Below are positions 53,838-62,930 of a DNA stretch of 64,000 nt, in pieces. The notes beneath the pieces were generated by a model. The model was given only the letters and a program-made list of their open reading frames with translations, did no database searches and had not been told where the DNA came from. Positions within the stretch are counted from its first letter, which is position 1; each line of letters begins with the position of its first letter. A program made the translations under genes and the position numbers. Origin of the DNA: Chloroflexota bacterium. Its GTDB lineage: Bacteria; Chloroflexota; Anaerolineae; Anaerolineales; Villigracilaceae. The stretch spans positions 248,001 through 312,000 of the forward strand of contig JABFGC010000001.1 in NCBI GenBank assembly GCA_013112685.1, written 5' to 3'.

Positions 53838-55082
53838 TCAACGCTTCCTTATCTCGACCAGGGCTTGGGCAAACGCCTCGAAGTTGGTCGTTTCATTATA
53901 TCGTTCCCGCCAGACCTCGCGGCTGCCCTGGCGTTTCTTCATCCACTCCTCGCGGTGATCGCAGACGTCCAAAAGCGCGTCTGCAATTTCATCCGGCGAA
54001 GGGTTTGCGCTTAGCAAAAAACCATTCCTTTCCTGAACAATTTCCACATTTCCGCCCACCGCCGTGGCAATGACGGGAATCCCGCAACTGACGGCTTCCA
54101 TCATCGCAACCGAAGTCCCTTCGGTGGAACTGACATTGACGAACACATCCACAGGGTTGGAGAGATAGGTTTTGATGAGATGCTTCTGCGTTTGATAGCC
54201 GGGAAAACTCGCCTTAGCGTTAGCGGGGAATTCACTCGCAGCCCGCCGGGCGTATTGTTGCATAATTTCTTCCGCACCCCCGAAATGCGTCCATTCGATC
54301 TTTTGAGCAGGTCGTTTTTTTGCGGCAGCCATAACGCTTTCAAACAACAAGTCAATGCGTTTGACAGGATGAAAATTGGAACAGGATACAATCCGCAAAA
54401 CGCCATCTTCGGAGGGCTGAGCGACTCCGCCGGGATCGGGAACGCCAAGCAATGCCGTGTTGTATTTCTCCTTGAACTGCGGATATTTTTCGTGAAGATA
54501 CTTTGCGCCGATGTCCGAATCTGCAAACAAGCCATCGAGCAATTCAATGGCGCGCGGGCGCAGTGGCCAAACACCATAAAGTTCCTCGTATAAATCGTAA
54601 CCATGTGTTCGGCTGACTACGCGCAGGCTGGGAAATTTTTCTTTGGCGAAGCCGAGTCCCATTGAGATTTCATCGAACCAGAAGGTGTAACCTATCACTT
54701 CATCGGCAGAGACACGGTTGACTTTCAGCCAGTTTTGCATCCATTTACGGGTCAGGTTTGCGCCTGCAACAAAGGAAAACAATCTTCGCAGGTAGGCGGG
54801 TTTGAGCGATGAGGGCAGGCGATTTTTCAGGTCGAGATAGAAATCCTTTGAGAAAACCGCCAATACGCCTTCCGCAAGCCGCCTGCCAAGCGTGAAGGAT
54901 TTTGCAAAACTCGTGTTCACTTCCACCCCATCGGGGACGGGAAGCCGCCTTCCCTGCGCGATGCGCGGAACGAGGATCACCCGCTCAAAGCGTTTGCAGA
55001 GAATCTCCACTTCGCCGTTGAGGAAGGTCTGCTCAGTAGCGTAATCGTAAGGATAGGAGTTGGAGAAAAGGAGGAGGATCAT
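53838..55082 (-). CDS. GT4-family glycosyltransferase
   Basis: 414 residues. MILLLFSNSYPYDYATEQTFL at the start; RIVSCSNFHPVKRIDLLFESV, GYQTQKHLIKTYL, and the donor site NVSSTEGTSVAMMEAVSCGIPVIATAVGG (EX7E type) in the C-terminal half. The stop lies 4 nt from the AsnB start. A GTAGGGGCGACCC element precedes its start. Donor and acceptor unknown. Confidence 0.83.
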   Translation of the reverse strand: MILLLFSNSYPYDYATEQTFLNGEVEILCKRFERVILVPRIAQGRRLPVPDGVEVNTSFAKSFTLGRRLAEGVLAVFSKDFYLDLKNRLPSSLKPAYLRRLFSFVAGANLTRKWMQNWLKVNRVSADEVIGYTFWFDEISMGLGFAKEKFPSLRVVSRTHGYDLYEELYGVWPLRPRAIELLDGLFADSDIGAKYLHEKYPQFKEKYNTALLGVPDPGGVAQPSEDGVLRIVSCSNFHPVKRIDLLFESVMAAAKKRPAQKIEWTHFGGAEEIMQQYARRAASEFPANAKASFPGYQTQKHLIKTYLSNPVDVFVNVSSTEGTSVAMMEAVSCGIPVIATAVGGNVEIVQERNGFLLSANPSPDEIADALLDVCDHREEWMKKRQGSREVWRERYNETTNFEAFAQALVEIRKR

Positions 55083-55095
55083 TTTTCGAAAACTT

Positions 55096-55156
55096 GTAGG
55101 GGCGACCCTTCAAGGACGGGCAAGTCGGCTGATCTTGCTGGGCGGGTCGCCCCTAC
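55096..55156. repeat. GTAGGGGCGACCC element, copy 2
   Basis: 61 bp, ends GTAGGGGCGACCC and GGGTCGCCCCTAC, interior with GGCAAGTCGGCTGATCTTGC. Fills the spacer between the GT4 start (55082) and the nucleotidyltransferase stop (55167). Confidence 0.8.
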
Positions 55157-55166
55157 AAAATTATTT

Positions 55167-55880
55167 TCAATTTCCATTCGGTAAAAACGCTTCTCGATGC
55201 TTCGCAAATTCTTCGATGGCGCGCTCGTAGTCGTCGTGCCTGCCGATGTCGAGCCAGTAGCCGTCGAAATTGAAGACATTGACCCTCTTTCCGTCGCGCA
55301 TTAATTTCAAGACCAGTTCGGGCAAATCCAGTCGTTGACCTTTCGGGATGTAATTCAGGATTTCAGGCTCGAACAGGTAAATGCCCATGCTCACGGAATA
55401 GTGATAGGTGGGCTTTTCGATGTAGTTGGAAACCCAATTGTCCGCATCCACTTCGATCACACCGAGGTCAATCTTCACATCGCGTTGATAACAGGCGACG
55501 GTGGCAAGCGCGCCGCGTTCGCGGTGATAGTCGAGCATGGCGCTGTAATCTATGGTCGTGAGCAGGTCGCCGTTCATCACCAAAAAGGTATCGTTCAAGT
55601 TCGGCACGAGGGCAATCGGTCCCGCCGTGCCGAGCGGCTGGTCTTCGTGTGAATAGGAAATTTTCGTATTGAACTTGCTTCCATCGCCACAGTATGCCAT
55701 CAGCAATTCAGCCAGATAGCCTGTCGCCAGCGTAATGTCGTCGAAGCCTTTCTTCTGCAACTGGCGGATGACGATCTCCAGAATCGGCATGTCGCCGATG
55801 GGCATGAGCGGTTTGGGAAGGATGGTCGTGTATGGGGCAAGGCGCGTGCCTTTGCCGCCAGCGAGGATCACTGCGCGCAT
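55167..55880 (-). CDS. Sugar-1-phosphate nucleotidyltransferase (PtmE/RmlA-like)
   Basis: 237 residues. MRAVILAGGKGTRLAPYTTILPKPLMPI is the nucleotide and product signature; HEDQPLGTAGPIAL and VMNGDLLTTIDY follow, with WLDIGRHDDYERA at the end. It makes an NDP-sugar. Being one base from a LegB-like dehydratase, it may be the GTP:glucosamine-1-phosphate type used for legionaminic acid; a GDP- or dTDP-sugar for another branch is also possible. ATG at 55880. Confidence 0.85.
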   Translation of the reverse strand: MRAVILAGGKGTRLAPYTTILPKPLMPIGDMPILEIVIRQLQKKGFDDITLATGYLAELLMAYCGDGSKFNTKISYSHEDQPLGTAGPIALVPNLNDTFLVMNGDLLTTIDYSAMLDYHRERGALATVACYQRDVKIDLGVIEVDADNWVSNYIEKPTYHYSVSMGIYLFEPEILNYIPKGQRLDLPELVLKLMRDGKRVNVFNFDGYWLDIGRHDDYERAIEEFAKHREAFLPNGN

Positions 55881-55881
55881 G

Positions 55882-56871
55882 TCACACCGTGTATTGGTCG
55901 GGACGATAGAGGTCAATATGGGCGGAGATCCACTCGATGGTGGCATGCAAGCCTTCGTCGAGGGAGATGCGGGGTTCCCATCCGATCATGCGCTTTGCCT
56001 TTTCGTTCGATGCCCACAACTTCATCACTTCGCTTTTATCGGGTCGAATGCGCTGCGGATCGGTGACAATCTTCGGGGTCTTTCCGATGATTCCAAAAAT
56101 TTTGTTCGCTAGATCGCCGATGCGGATGGTATTGTCGTTGCCGAGATTCACCTCCTCGCCAAGCACGCCTTCGGCTTCGGCAACTTTCAAAAAGCCGTCG
56201 GCGGTGTCATGCACGAACGTGAAATCGCGCGAAGGTTCGAGACTGCCAAGCTTGACCTCATCGCGCGTGAGCGCCTGCACGATGATGGTCGGAATCACCG
56301 CGCGCATGGATTGGCGCGGACCATACGTATTGAACGGGCGCAGCGTAACAACAGGCACTTCAAACGAACGATAAAAACTTTCCGCAATGCGGTCCGCGCC
56401 GATCTTGCTGGCGGAATACGGCGACTGCCCCTGCAAGGGATGCTTCTCGTCAATCGGCACATATTGCGCCGTGCCGTACACTTCGCTGGTCGAAGTATGC
56501 ACCACGCGCCGCGTTCCAAAATCGCGCGCCGCCATCAACACGTTGAGCGTGCCCATGATGTTCACATCAATCACTTCGCGCGGGTTGACATACGAATACG
56601 GGATCGCGATCAACGCGCCGAGATGAAACACGGTATCCACACCGCGAACTGCGCTGCGAACCGCTTCGTTATCACGCAGGTCGCCTTGCATCACTTCCAC
56701 CTGTGCGAACGCATCGGGCGCGATCCATTTCAACATGCCGAGGTCGTTGCGCGAGTTGTAGCGGACGAACGCCCGCACCTGTGCGCCTGCGCGGACAAGC
56801 CGCTCCACCAAATGGCTGGCGATGAATCCGCCCGCGCCTGTGACCAAAACTTTTTTACCGTTCCAATTCAT
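55882..56871 (-). CDS. NAD-dependent 4,6-dehydratase, LegB-like
   Basis: 329 residues of the extended SDR family: VLVTGAGGFIASHLVERLVRAG, VFHLGALIAIPYSYVNP, HTSTSEVYGTAQYVPIDEKHPL, catalytic YSASKIGADRIAESF, RPFNTYGPRQSMRAVIP. These fit LegB, which forms a 4-keto-6-deoxy sugar on the way to legionaminic acid. An aminotransferase partner (LegC) is not in the window, so the pathway would be completed elsewhere. It is coupled to the nucleotidyltransferase. Name is by family resemblance. Confidence 0.82.
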   Translation of the reverse strand: MNWNGKKVLVTGAGGFIASHLVERLVRAGAQVRAFVRYNSRNDLGMLKWIAPDAFAQVEVMQGDLRDNEAVRSAVRGVDTVFHLGALIAIPYSYVNPREVIDVNIMGTLNVLMAARDFGTRRVVHTSTSEVYGTAQYVPIDEKHPLQGQSPYSASKIGADRIAESFYRSFEVPVVTLRPFNTYGPRQSMRAVIPTIIVQALTRDEVKLGSLEPSRDFTFVHDTADGFLKVAEAEGVLGEEVNLGNDNTIRIGDLANKIFGIIGKTPKIVTDPQRIRPDKSEVMKLWASNEKAKRMIGWEPRISLDEGLHATIEWISAHIDLYRPDQYTV

Positions 56872-56900
56872 TTCGACTCCATCTTGTATCTCATGTTCGT

Positions 56901-56962
56901 GACAAGGGCGACCCTTTCATGCAAGATTGACTAACGTATATGCCCAGGCGGGTCGCCCCTGC
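56901..56962. repeat. GTAGGGGCGACCC element, copy 3
   Basis: 62 bp, ends GACAAGGGCGACCC and GGGTCGCCCCTGC, interior TCATGCAAGATTGAC. It covers the C-terminal codons and stop of the SDR at 56931-57866. Confidence 0.75.
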
Positions 56963-57866
56963 GAATTCTTTCGCGCCAATCATCGAGCAGGTCGGATAAG
57001 GATTGTTTCAACGAAATGCGCGGATTCCAACCCGTGACCTTGCGCAGCTTCTGGAAACTTCCCACCTGCACAGGGACATCGTTCTTCTGGACCCGCGCCG
57101 CTTCGATCCTAGCCGACAGTTGTTTCTGCGACTGGGACATCATCTCCCTTAGACATTTTCGAATCGCCACCGCGCGCCCCGAGCAGATGTTGAAAATCTG
57201 CCCCGCCTCGCCTTTTTCCGCCAGCAAGGCAAACGCGCGGACAGCGTCGCGCACATCCACAAAATCGCGTTTGGCATCGAGGCTGCCAGTGACAATTTCC
57301 GTCTGATCCGTTATCTCCGCCAGCGCAATCTGACGCGCAAACGCCGAGCAAGCCAAATCGGGAGATTGACCTGGACCCAGCAGGTTGAACATCCGTACGA
57401 TGATGACGGGCAATCCAAAGGCGTAATGATACCGCAGAGCCGCCGTCTCCTGCGCCGCCTTGCTGACAGCGTACTCGGTGACAGGGCGCAGCGGCGAACG
57501 CTCCGTGATGGGGCGCGAGCCTTTCGTCAGCCCATAAACCGCGCTGGAACTGGCGACGATGAGTTTCGGACGCAATTCAGATTGCATGATCGCTTCCAAA
57601 AGCGACAGCGTCCCAAACAGGTTGGCTTTGTAGTACATCTCGGCATCGTCGCTTTTGATGATGCCCGCAAGGTGGAACACGGCATCAGGCTGGCAATCAA
57701 GCATCACCTGAGAGAGAAGCGCACGGTCAGATAAATCACCGACGAAGACATTCTCTCCCGCTGAACGGATGTCGAATCCATACACCTGCCAGCCTGCGCG
57801 GACGAGTTCCTCCCGCAAATGCCTGCCGACAAAACCAGAGATTCCAGTGATGAGTGCGCGTTTCAT
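56931..57866 (-). CDS. NAD-dependent epimerase/dehydratase (extended SDR)
   Basis: 311 residues. RALITGISGFVGRHLREELVRAG, AVFHLAGIIKSDD, IVASSSAVYGLTKGSRPITE, catalytic YAVSKAAQETAAL, and RMFNLLGPGQSPDLACSAF. This looks like the 4-reductase or epimerase group that acts on GDP-4-keto-6-deoxy sugars (RMD-like). The last residues (RRGDPPGHIR) are encoded by the GTAGGGGCGACCC element. Substrate not certain. Confidence 0.82.
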   Translation of the reverse strand: MKRALITGISGFVGRHLREELVRAGWQVYGFDIRSAGENVFVGDLSDRALLSQVMLDCQPDAVFHLAGIIKSDDAEMYYKANLFGTLSLLEAIMQSELRPKLIVASSSAVYGLTKGSRPITERSPLRPVTEYAVSKAAQETAALRYHYAFGLPVIIVRMFNLLGPGQSPDLACSAFARQIALAEITDQTEIVTGSLDAKRDFVDVRDAVRAFALLAEKGEAGQIFNICSGRAVAIRKCLREMMSQSQKQLSARIEAARVQKNDVPVQVGSFQKLRKVTGWNPRISLKQSLSDLLDDWRERIRRGDPPGHIR

Positions 57867-57873
57867 CTTATGC

Positions 57874-58779
57874 TCAAGCCGCCGCCGGGAGCTTGGTAAA
57901 TATCTTTTTCACTCCAGCAAACGTGCCTTTCAAGCCTTTCAGGCTGTGAAAGTTCGCCGCGAACAATCCGAGCAATGCCCAATAATAAAACAGCCAGCGC
58001 CATTTGTCCCTGCTCCAACTCTTGCGGAAGAGATAATCATAATTGACCACGCTCATCTCCGCCCACTGCTGGACGTTGAGGCGGTTCATCGGGCTTTCGT
58101 TATGAATGAGTGTTGCGGTAGTTTGATAATAAATTTTATAACCTGCATCCAGCGTCTGTTTGGAAATATCGGCATCTTCCATCAAGCCGTAACGGGCGAG
58201 GTTCTCGTCGAATGCGGCTTTCTCGAACACTTCGCGCCGAAACGCCATACAGCACCCGGAGAGACATTCGATGAATCCGCTTGGCCGGTTTGCGCGCGGA
58301 TGCGAGGGCATTCCAGAGGGATAAAATTTTCCGTTGCGATTGCCGACCACGCCAAACATAAAGCGCAGCACGCCAAACGCAAAACTCTCGAATTTGAGGC
58401 GCGCGGAGGGGGGCGTTAACTCCACGATCTTCCCATCGACTGCGCCGATTTTTTTCGTCGTGTCGTCCGCAAATACTTTTTCCACTTCGGCAAGATAACT
58501 CGCGCCCAAATCCACGTCGTCGTCAAAGAAGAAGATCAGATCGCCCTTGCTTTCGCGGATGCCGCGATTGCGCTGCAGGGTCAAGCCAGGCTGGGTGTGG
58601 AAGTAACGGACGGGGAACGGCAGCGTGACCGAGCCGAGATACGCTTCGAGTTTTTTCTCGTCGGACGAATCAACGACGATCAACTCATCGGGCGGGCGGG
58701 TTTGCGCCGCGATGGATGGCAGGGTTTTCGTGAAATCGTCGAAGCGGTTGCGGGTGCAAATGATGACGGTAATTTTCAT
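57874..58779 (-). CDS. GT2-family glycosyltransferase
   Basis: 301 residues from the ATG at 58779. MKITVIICTRNRFDDFTKTL, ELIVVDSSDEKKLEAY, LTLQRNRGIRESKGDLIFFFDDDVDLG (DxD metal site near residue 91), and GCCMAFRREVF, with ARYGLMEDADISKQTLDAGYK holding the catalytic base region. The C-terminal part is basic and may lie on the membrane. The start codon lies just beside the GTAGGGGCGACCC element (58781). Donor unknown. Confidence 0.85.
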   Translation of the reverse strand: MKITVIICTRNRFDDFTKTLPSIAAQTRPPDELIVVDSSDEKKLEAYLGSVTLPFPVRYFHTQPGLTLQRNRGIRESKGDLIFFFDDDVDLGASYLAEVEKVFADDTTKKIGAVDGKIVELTPPSARLKFESFAFGVLRFMFGVVGNRNGKFYPSGMPSHPRANRPSGFIECLSGCCMAFRREVFEKAAFDENLARYGLMEDADISKQTLDAGYKIYYQTTATLIHNESPMNRLNVQQWAEMSVVNYDYLFRKSWSRDKWRWLFYYWALLGLFAANFHSLKGLKGTFAGVKKIFTKLPAAA

Positions 58780-58780
58780 A

Positions 58781-58842
58781 CGCAGGGGCGACCCTTCAGG
58801 ATCGTTCATGCAATTTGATCACACTGGACGGGTCGCCCCTAC
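58781..58842. repeat. GTAGGGGCGACCC element, copy 4
   Basis: 62 bp, ends CGCAGGGGCGACCC and GGGTCGCCCCTACC. It encodes the C-terminus and stop of the GT4 at 58796 and touches the start of the GT2 at 58779. Confidence 0.78.
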
Positions 58843-59989
58843 CATCCAAGACCTTTTCAAAAATTTCTTTGTGTTTGGCAATGAATTTTTCCAGCGAGAA
58901 AAGTTCCACCGCCCGTTGGCGCGCCTTTTGCGAAAATTCCTCGCGGCGGGAATAGGCTTGCATCACCGCCTCCGCCATTGCCTGCGAACTGGGCAGGTTG
59001 ATGCGATTCCAGTCATGCTCGACATGAACGCCAATGCCCGCATCGCCAACCAGTTCCGGCACGCCGCCGTTGTTCAAGTGGACAACCGGCATTCCCAGCG
59101 CCATCGCCTCCAAAACCAGACCCGGGGATGGGTCGGCGTATTTAGTGTGCAGCAAAAGATGAGCCTGTGAATACAAGGCTGGCGCTTCTGCCTGCGTGTA
59201 CATCCCTGTGAAAGTTACATGGTCGGTCAAGTTCATCTCGCGCAGGGCTTGCCTGGTCCATGCTTCGGCTTCGTCGCTTGGAAGCCAGAGGCTGCCCGTG
59301 ACGATCAACCTGGCGTTTGGCACATCACGGTGAAGCGCTTTGAGCGTTTGCAACGCCAATTCGAGGCGGTACTTCTCGTATTGGTTGCCGCCTAAAAGCA
59401 AGGTCAAGGCTGCGGGTCTCGCCAAGCAGGCGTCGGGTGAGAAGAGGCGGGTATCCACAGGATTGTAGATGATTTCGTTCGGCACATCCGGCGGGGAGAT
59501 GTAACGTTCCGCGCTCTCTTTGCAAAACTGACTCTGATAAATGATGAAATCCGCAAAGCCGATCAGTGTTTTCAAAGAACGGTTCGAGGCTTCGTAATTC
59601 GCGCCGTCCCAAGCAGGGAACGCCACGCCGTTTTGATTGACCACGATCTTCAATCCCCTGCTTTTTGCCCGCGCGAGGATTTCCATTTGCAGGGGATGAC
59701 CGACACTGCTGACGGCATACAGCAGATTTGCGGCGGGAAATTGATGCGGGAACGCTTCGGCAAGATAGGTCAACTTGACCCCGCCGCCGTGTGCGAATTC
59801 ATTTCGCTGTGCGGGCGGCTTGGGGAAATTCGCGCTCAGGTAGGAAACTGCAAGACCTGTCTCTTTTTTTGCGAGCCGGGAAAGCCGCATCCGCGCAGGG
59901 ATGTTGCGCAGGGAATCGCGGAAATGAAATACCTGCCGAAACAAGCCGGGGAAACGCTGCTTCAAAGAATTCATCAACTTTCTCGGCAT
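58796..59989 (-). CDS. GT4-family glycosyltransferase
   Basis: 397 residues with GT-B fold. Donor site DPSPGLVLEAMALGMPVVHLNNGG (EX7E type) in the C-terminal half, preceded by LLLGGNQYEKYRLELALQTL. The last 13 residues (GRGDPSSVIKLHERS) are encoded by the inserted element and were not part of the ancestral protein. The ATG at 59989 follows the next gene's stop by 6 nt. An in-frame ATG at 59974 is also possible. Confidence 0.82.
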   Translation of the reverse strand: MPRKLMNSLKQRFPGLFRQVFHFRDSLRNIPARMRLSRLAKKETGLAVSYLSANFPKPPAQRNEFAHGGGVKLTYLAEAFPHQFPAANLLYAVSSVGHPLQMEILARAKSRGLKIVVNQNGVAFPAWDGANYEASNRSLKTLIGFADFIIYQSQFCKESAERYISPPDVPNEIIYNPVDTRLFSPDACLARPAALTLLLGGNQYEKYRLELALQTLKALHRDVPNARLIVTGSLWLPSDEAEAWTRQALREMNLTDHVTFTGMYTQAEAPALYSQAHLLLHTKYADPSPGLVLEAMALGMPVVHLNNGGVPELVGDAGIGVHVEHDWNRINLPSSQAMAEAVMQAYSRREEFSQKARQRAVELFSLEKFIAKHKEIFEKVLDGRGDPSSVIKLHERS

Positions 59990-59995
59990 CGTAAA

Positions 59996-61090
59996 TCAAT
60001 CGCTTTCGACGAAGCCTTTCATAAACTCAGCCCACAGCGGAGTTTGACTCTCATAACTGTTCGCCTCCGCCGTCGCGCGACCCGCTTTCAAGATGGGCAT
60101 CAAAGCCTCATTGTCCGAACAGTAAACCTGTAAGGCAAACGAGGCGAGCGCTTCCGCATCTTCCACATTGGTCATCCAGGCGTTTTCACCGTGCTTTACC
60201 AAATCCATCGCCTGACCCACGTGGGTTGTCACCAGCGGAACGCCGCTTGCCATGCTTTCCAAAACCGCCTTTGGTCCGCCCTCCTGACGCGACGAAACAA
60301 GATAAAGATCGAGCGTCTGAAAAAGCTTGGCGACTTCGGGATAGGATCGAAGGTAAACGTGTTTATACGGAATACGCGCTTCCTCCAAACCCCTCTTCAC
60401 GAAGCCGCGCGCCGGGCCGGAGAGCAAAACAAAAATTTCGGGAATATCCTTCTTCAATATTTTCAGCGTGTCAACGAAAACATCGGGACCTTTGATCAGT
60501 TTCGGCTCCATACCGTCGCCCCACCCCACGCCATCCTTTTGAAAGGAACCGATCACGAACGCCGATTGCGGAATGCCGAGTTCCCCGCGCGCAAGGCGTT
60601 TTTGCTCCGCCGTACGAAACGGGAAAAAATCGTTATTAATTCCGATGGGGATGAGAAACACTTTGGAAGGGTCAATGCCCGCCTCCAACGTTACCGTTTT
60701 CATTTGCGAATGTGAAACCTGAACGCGCGAAATCTTTTCATGATGCCTGGACAACGACGCATAAAACGAATCGAAAAGTTGGTCGCCCGTATTCGGCAAT
60801 CCGTGAAAATAAGAAAAGCCAATACGATTTGGCAATAATTTCATCCAGTCATCATCCACCAAAACAAAATGGTTCGAGAAAAAAATGGACTGCGGATGAC
60901 GGGCGTGCTTCCAGATCGGCTTCGCCAGCCGCACGCCGAGCCGTCCGCAAATGCGTTTGAGTTCACGCATCTCCCAATCCAGCACCCAGCCCGCGCTGTC
61001 GCCGTACAGGATCAAACGCGAGTAGGGCTTCCAATTCCACGAAGCCGCCTTGATGATGTTTTTTGCAGCGTTTTGCAGCAACGATTTCAT
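59996..61090 (-). CDS. GT4-family glycosyltransferase
   Basis: 364 residues. KSLLQNAAKNIIKAASWNWKP at the start; IPIGINNDFFPFR, SFQKDGVGWGDGM, and the donor site SRQEGGPKAVLESMASGVPLV in the C-terminal half. It overlaps the stop of the gene at 61087 by four bases. Most of the fold is standard GT-B; the specific sugar is not known. It sits in a run of five transferases (57874-62918) that probably build consecutive residues. Confidence 0.82.
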   Translation of the reverse strand: MKSLLQNAAKNIIKAASWNWKPYSRLILYGDSAGWVLDWEMRELKRICGRLGVRLAKPIWKHARHPQSIFFSNHFVLVDDDWMKLLPNRIGFSYFHGLPNTGDQLFDSFYASLSRHHEKISRVQVSHSQMKTVTLEAGIDPSKVFLIPIGINNDFFPFRTAEQKRLARGELGIPQSAFVIGSFQKDGVGWGDGMEPKLIKGPDVFVDTLKILKKDIPEIFVLLSGPARGFVKRGLEEARIPYKHVYLRSYPEVAKLFQTLDLYLVSSRQEGGPKAVLESMASGVPLVTTHVGQAMDLVKHGENAWMTNVEDAEALASFALQVYCSDNEALMPILKAGRATAEANSYESQTPLWAEFMKGFVESD

Positions 61091-62082
61091 GAGATCAATT
61101 CCAAAACCTTCAAATATTGTTCGCTGACTTCCTGAATGGACGGGATGGAAATCCGCGACTGAATCGCTTCATACTGACTTGTGACCTGGTCCAGCAAATT
61201 GGGGATTTGCTCCGCCGCCTCGAACCCCGCCCCAGCCTGCTTCACAATCTCGGGGTGACCGCCACTCTGGAGGTGGATTGCGGGAAGTCCGCAAGACATT
61301 GCTTCGATGAGCGAATTGGAGCACGGGTCGTTGCGGCTGGCGGTGATGTAAATGTCATGTGCGCGGAACAATTCCGCCATGCGGAAGGAATCAACGGGGG
61401 GAATCATGCGGATATTCTTGAATGTCACGGAACTACGCCCGACAAAGGTCATTTCGAAACGCTCCCAGTCCAAATGCTCGTCCAGCCATTGATAGACTGC
61501 CGTGCCTTTGTTGACGTTATCCGACCAGCTGGAGGCGATGAGGCGGGTTTTTCGATTCCGCGAGAATTCGATCCGTCCGCGCGGGTGGAAGATGTCGGGG
61601 TCTGCTGCGTTCATGATCACAACGGGATTCCGAAATTCCATGCCGAGTTCGAGGTGCTTTTCCAGGCTGTAACGGGATTGAAAAATTGTTTTGTCGGCAA
61701 TCTTCTGGTTGACAGCGAAGATGCCTTTATCCACGCCGTCCTCCCGCCCGCGATAGACGTCAATGGGACCGTCTACTCGGTGGACGTACAAGACCGAATC
61801 CCGCTTCATTCGCAGCAGCCGACTCTCATTGAAGTTAAACGAATTGAACAGGCAGGCGCGCGTCGTGCGGGAGATAGTGTTGTTTTCGACCTTCAAACCA
61901 CGCGCCTCCGCCTGCTTCCAAAATGCGCGCAGGAACTGATGCCCCCCGCCCGTCGGCGGCGGCTCGAATTCATGGAAAATGGACAGGTCGGCGGAGGTAA
62001 ACTGCCCGGCCATCATCGCGGCAGCATCCGCAGCCAAATTCAACGCATTTCGCAGACCCAACTTGGGTTTAGAAAAACTCAT
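61087..62082 (-). CDS. GT4-like glycosyltransferase
   Basis: 331 residues. FHEFEPPPTGGGHQFLRAFWKQAE, then VLYVHRVDGPIDVYRGRED, SRYSLEKHLELG, and the donor site ASRNDPCSNSLIEAMSCGLPAIHLQSGG. Shorter than usual GT4 proteins but with both halves present. The start may be the ATG at 62082 or one at 62088 (six bases apart). It overlaps the GT4 at 61090 by four bases. Role inferred from context. Confidence 0.8.
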   Translation of the reverse strand: MSFSKPKLGLRNALNLAADAAAMMAGQFTSADLSIFHEFEPPPTGGGHQFLRAFWKQAEARGLKVENNTISRTTRACLFNSFNFNESRLLRMKRDSVLYVHRVDGPIDVYRGREDGVDKGIFAVNQKIADKTIFQSRYSLEKHLELGMEFRNPVVIMNAADPDIFHPRGRIEFSRNRKTRLIASSWSDNVNKGTAVYQWLDEHLDWERFEMTFVGRSSVTFKNIRMIPPVDSFRMAELFRAHDIYITASRNDPCSNSLIEAMSCGLPAIHLQSGGHPEIVKQAGAGFEAAEQIPNLLDQVTSQYEAIQSRISIPSIQEVSEQYLKVLELIS

Positions 62083-62102
62083 GACCAAAATTCACTCGAA
62101 AA

Positions 62103-62918
62103 TCAAGCATCGGGGAAGAAGGCGGAAACATCCTTCTCCACCAGCAGACCGCGGCGGTATTTACGATGTTTCCAATCGAAGCCAAAAATTTGGGAGAGAC
62201 GCAGGCGGGATGCTTTGAGGGCTTTTCCAACTTTTGTGCCTTCACCCTCGATTCTCAACAGTTCGTCAGGATTCAACCGCGTCCGCAGAAGCCCTTCCCT
62301 TTGCTGTGAACTTCGGACCAGGAACGGCATGTGCAAACAGCGGAAATAGGATTCTTCCCAGGAAATTTCAGTATGCAGCAATCTCCGCAAACCAATGTGA
62401 AAGCCCTCTTTGAACCGTACCTCCTCCCCGTGCAGCCGCTCGGTGCAATTCGTCCAGTTTTCGATGATGGAAAAATTATAAAGTTTGGTGATCGGACGAC
62501 ACGGCGGGGCAAGGTATCCCTTCGCCAGGCGGTTCTCCCGATCCAGGGATTCGACATTCAACACATTACCGAAAACGCACCAATCGTTTGAAAACGCGCC
62601 TTCAAACAGCCGTGTCCGCATGATCTTCAATCCCTGCGGATCATAGATTTCGTCGCCGTCCACGCCGAAGATCCAGGTCCTGGTCCCAAAGTACGGTTCA
62701 ATGGCAGCGGCTGACTCGCGCGGCGCGTGGATGCGCCTCAGGTCAATTTTCGGAAATTCATCCGCCAGGCGCTTGCAGACCTCGAACGTCCGATCCGTGG
62801 ATTGATGGTCGGTGATGATGATGTGATCGCAGAAATCCACGATGTTGCGGATGGCGCGTTCGATGAACACGTCTTCATTCCGCACCAGCATGATGCCGAC
62901 AATTTGATAATCGCTCAC
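62103..62918 (-). CDS. GT2-like glycosyltransferase
   Basis: 271 residues. YQIVGIMLVRNEDVFIERAIRNIVDFCD at the start, HIIITDHQSTDRTFEVC, and the metal site IFGVDGDEIYDPQGL near residue 88, then NVESLDRENRLAKGY and the acidic EEVRFKEGFH. This is the GT2 subgroup with a short C-terminal domain seen in capsule loci. The stop is 14 nt from the next start. Donor unknown. Confidence 0.82.
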   Translation of the reverse strand: MSDYQIVGIMLVRNEDVFIERAIRNIVDFCDHIIITDHQSTDRTFEVCKRLADEFPKIDLRRIHAPRESAAAIEPYFGTRTWIFGVDGDEIYDPQGLKIMRTRLFEGAFSNDWCVFGNVLNVESLDRENRLAKGYLAPPCRPITKLYNFSIIENWTNCTERLHGEEVRFKEGFHIGLRRLLHTEISWEESYFRCLHMPFLVRSSQQREGLLRTRLNPDELLRIEGEGTKVGKALKASRLRLSQIFGFDWKHRKYRRGLLVEKDVSAFFPDA

Positions 62919-62930
62919 GTCAATCTCTCC

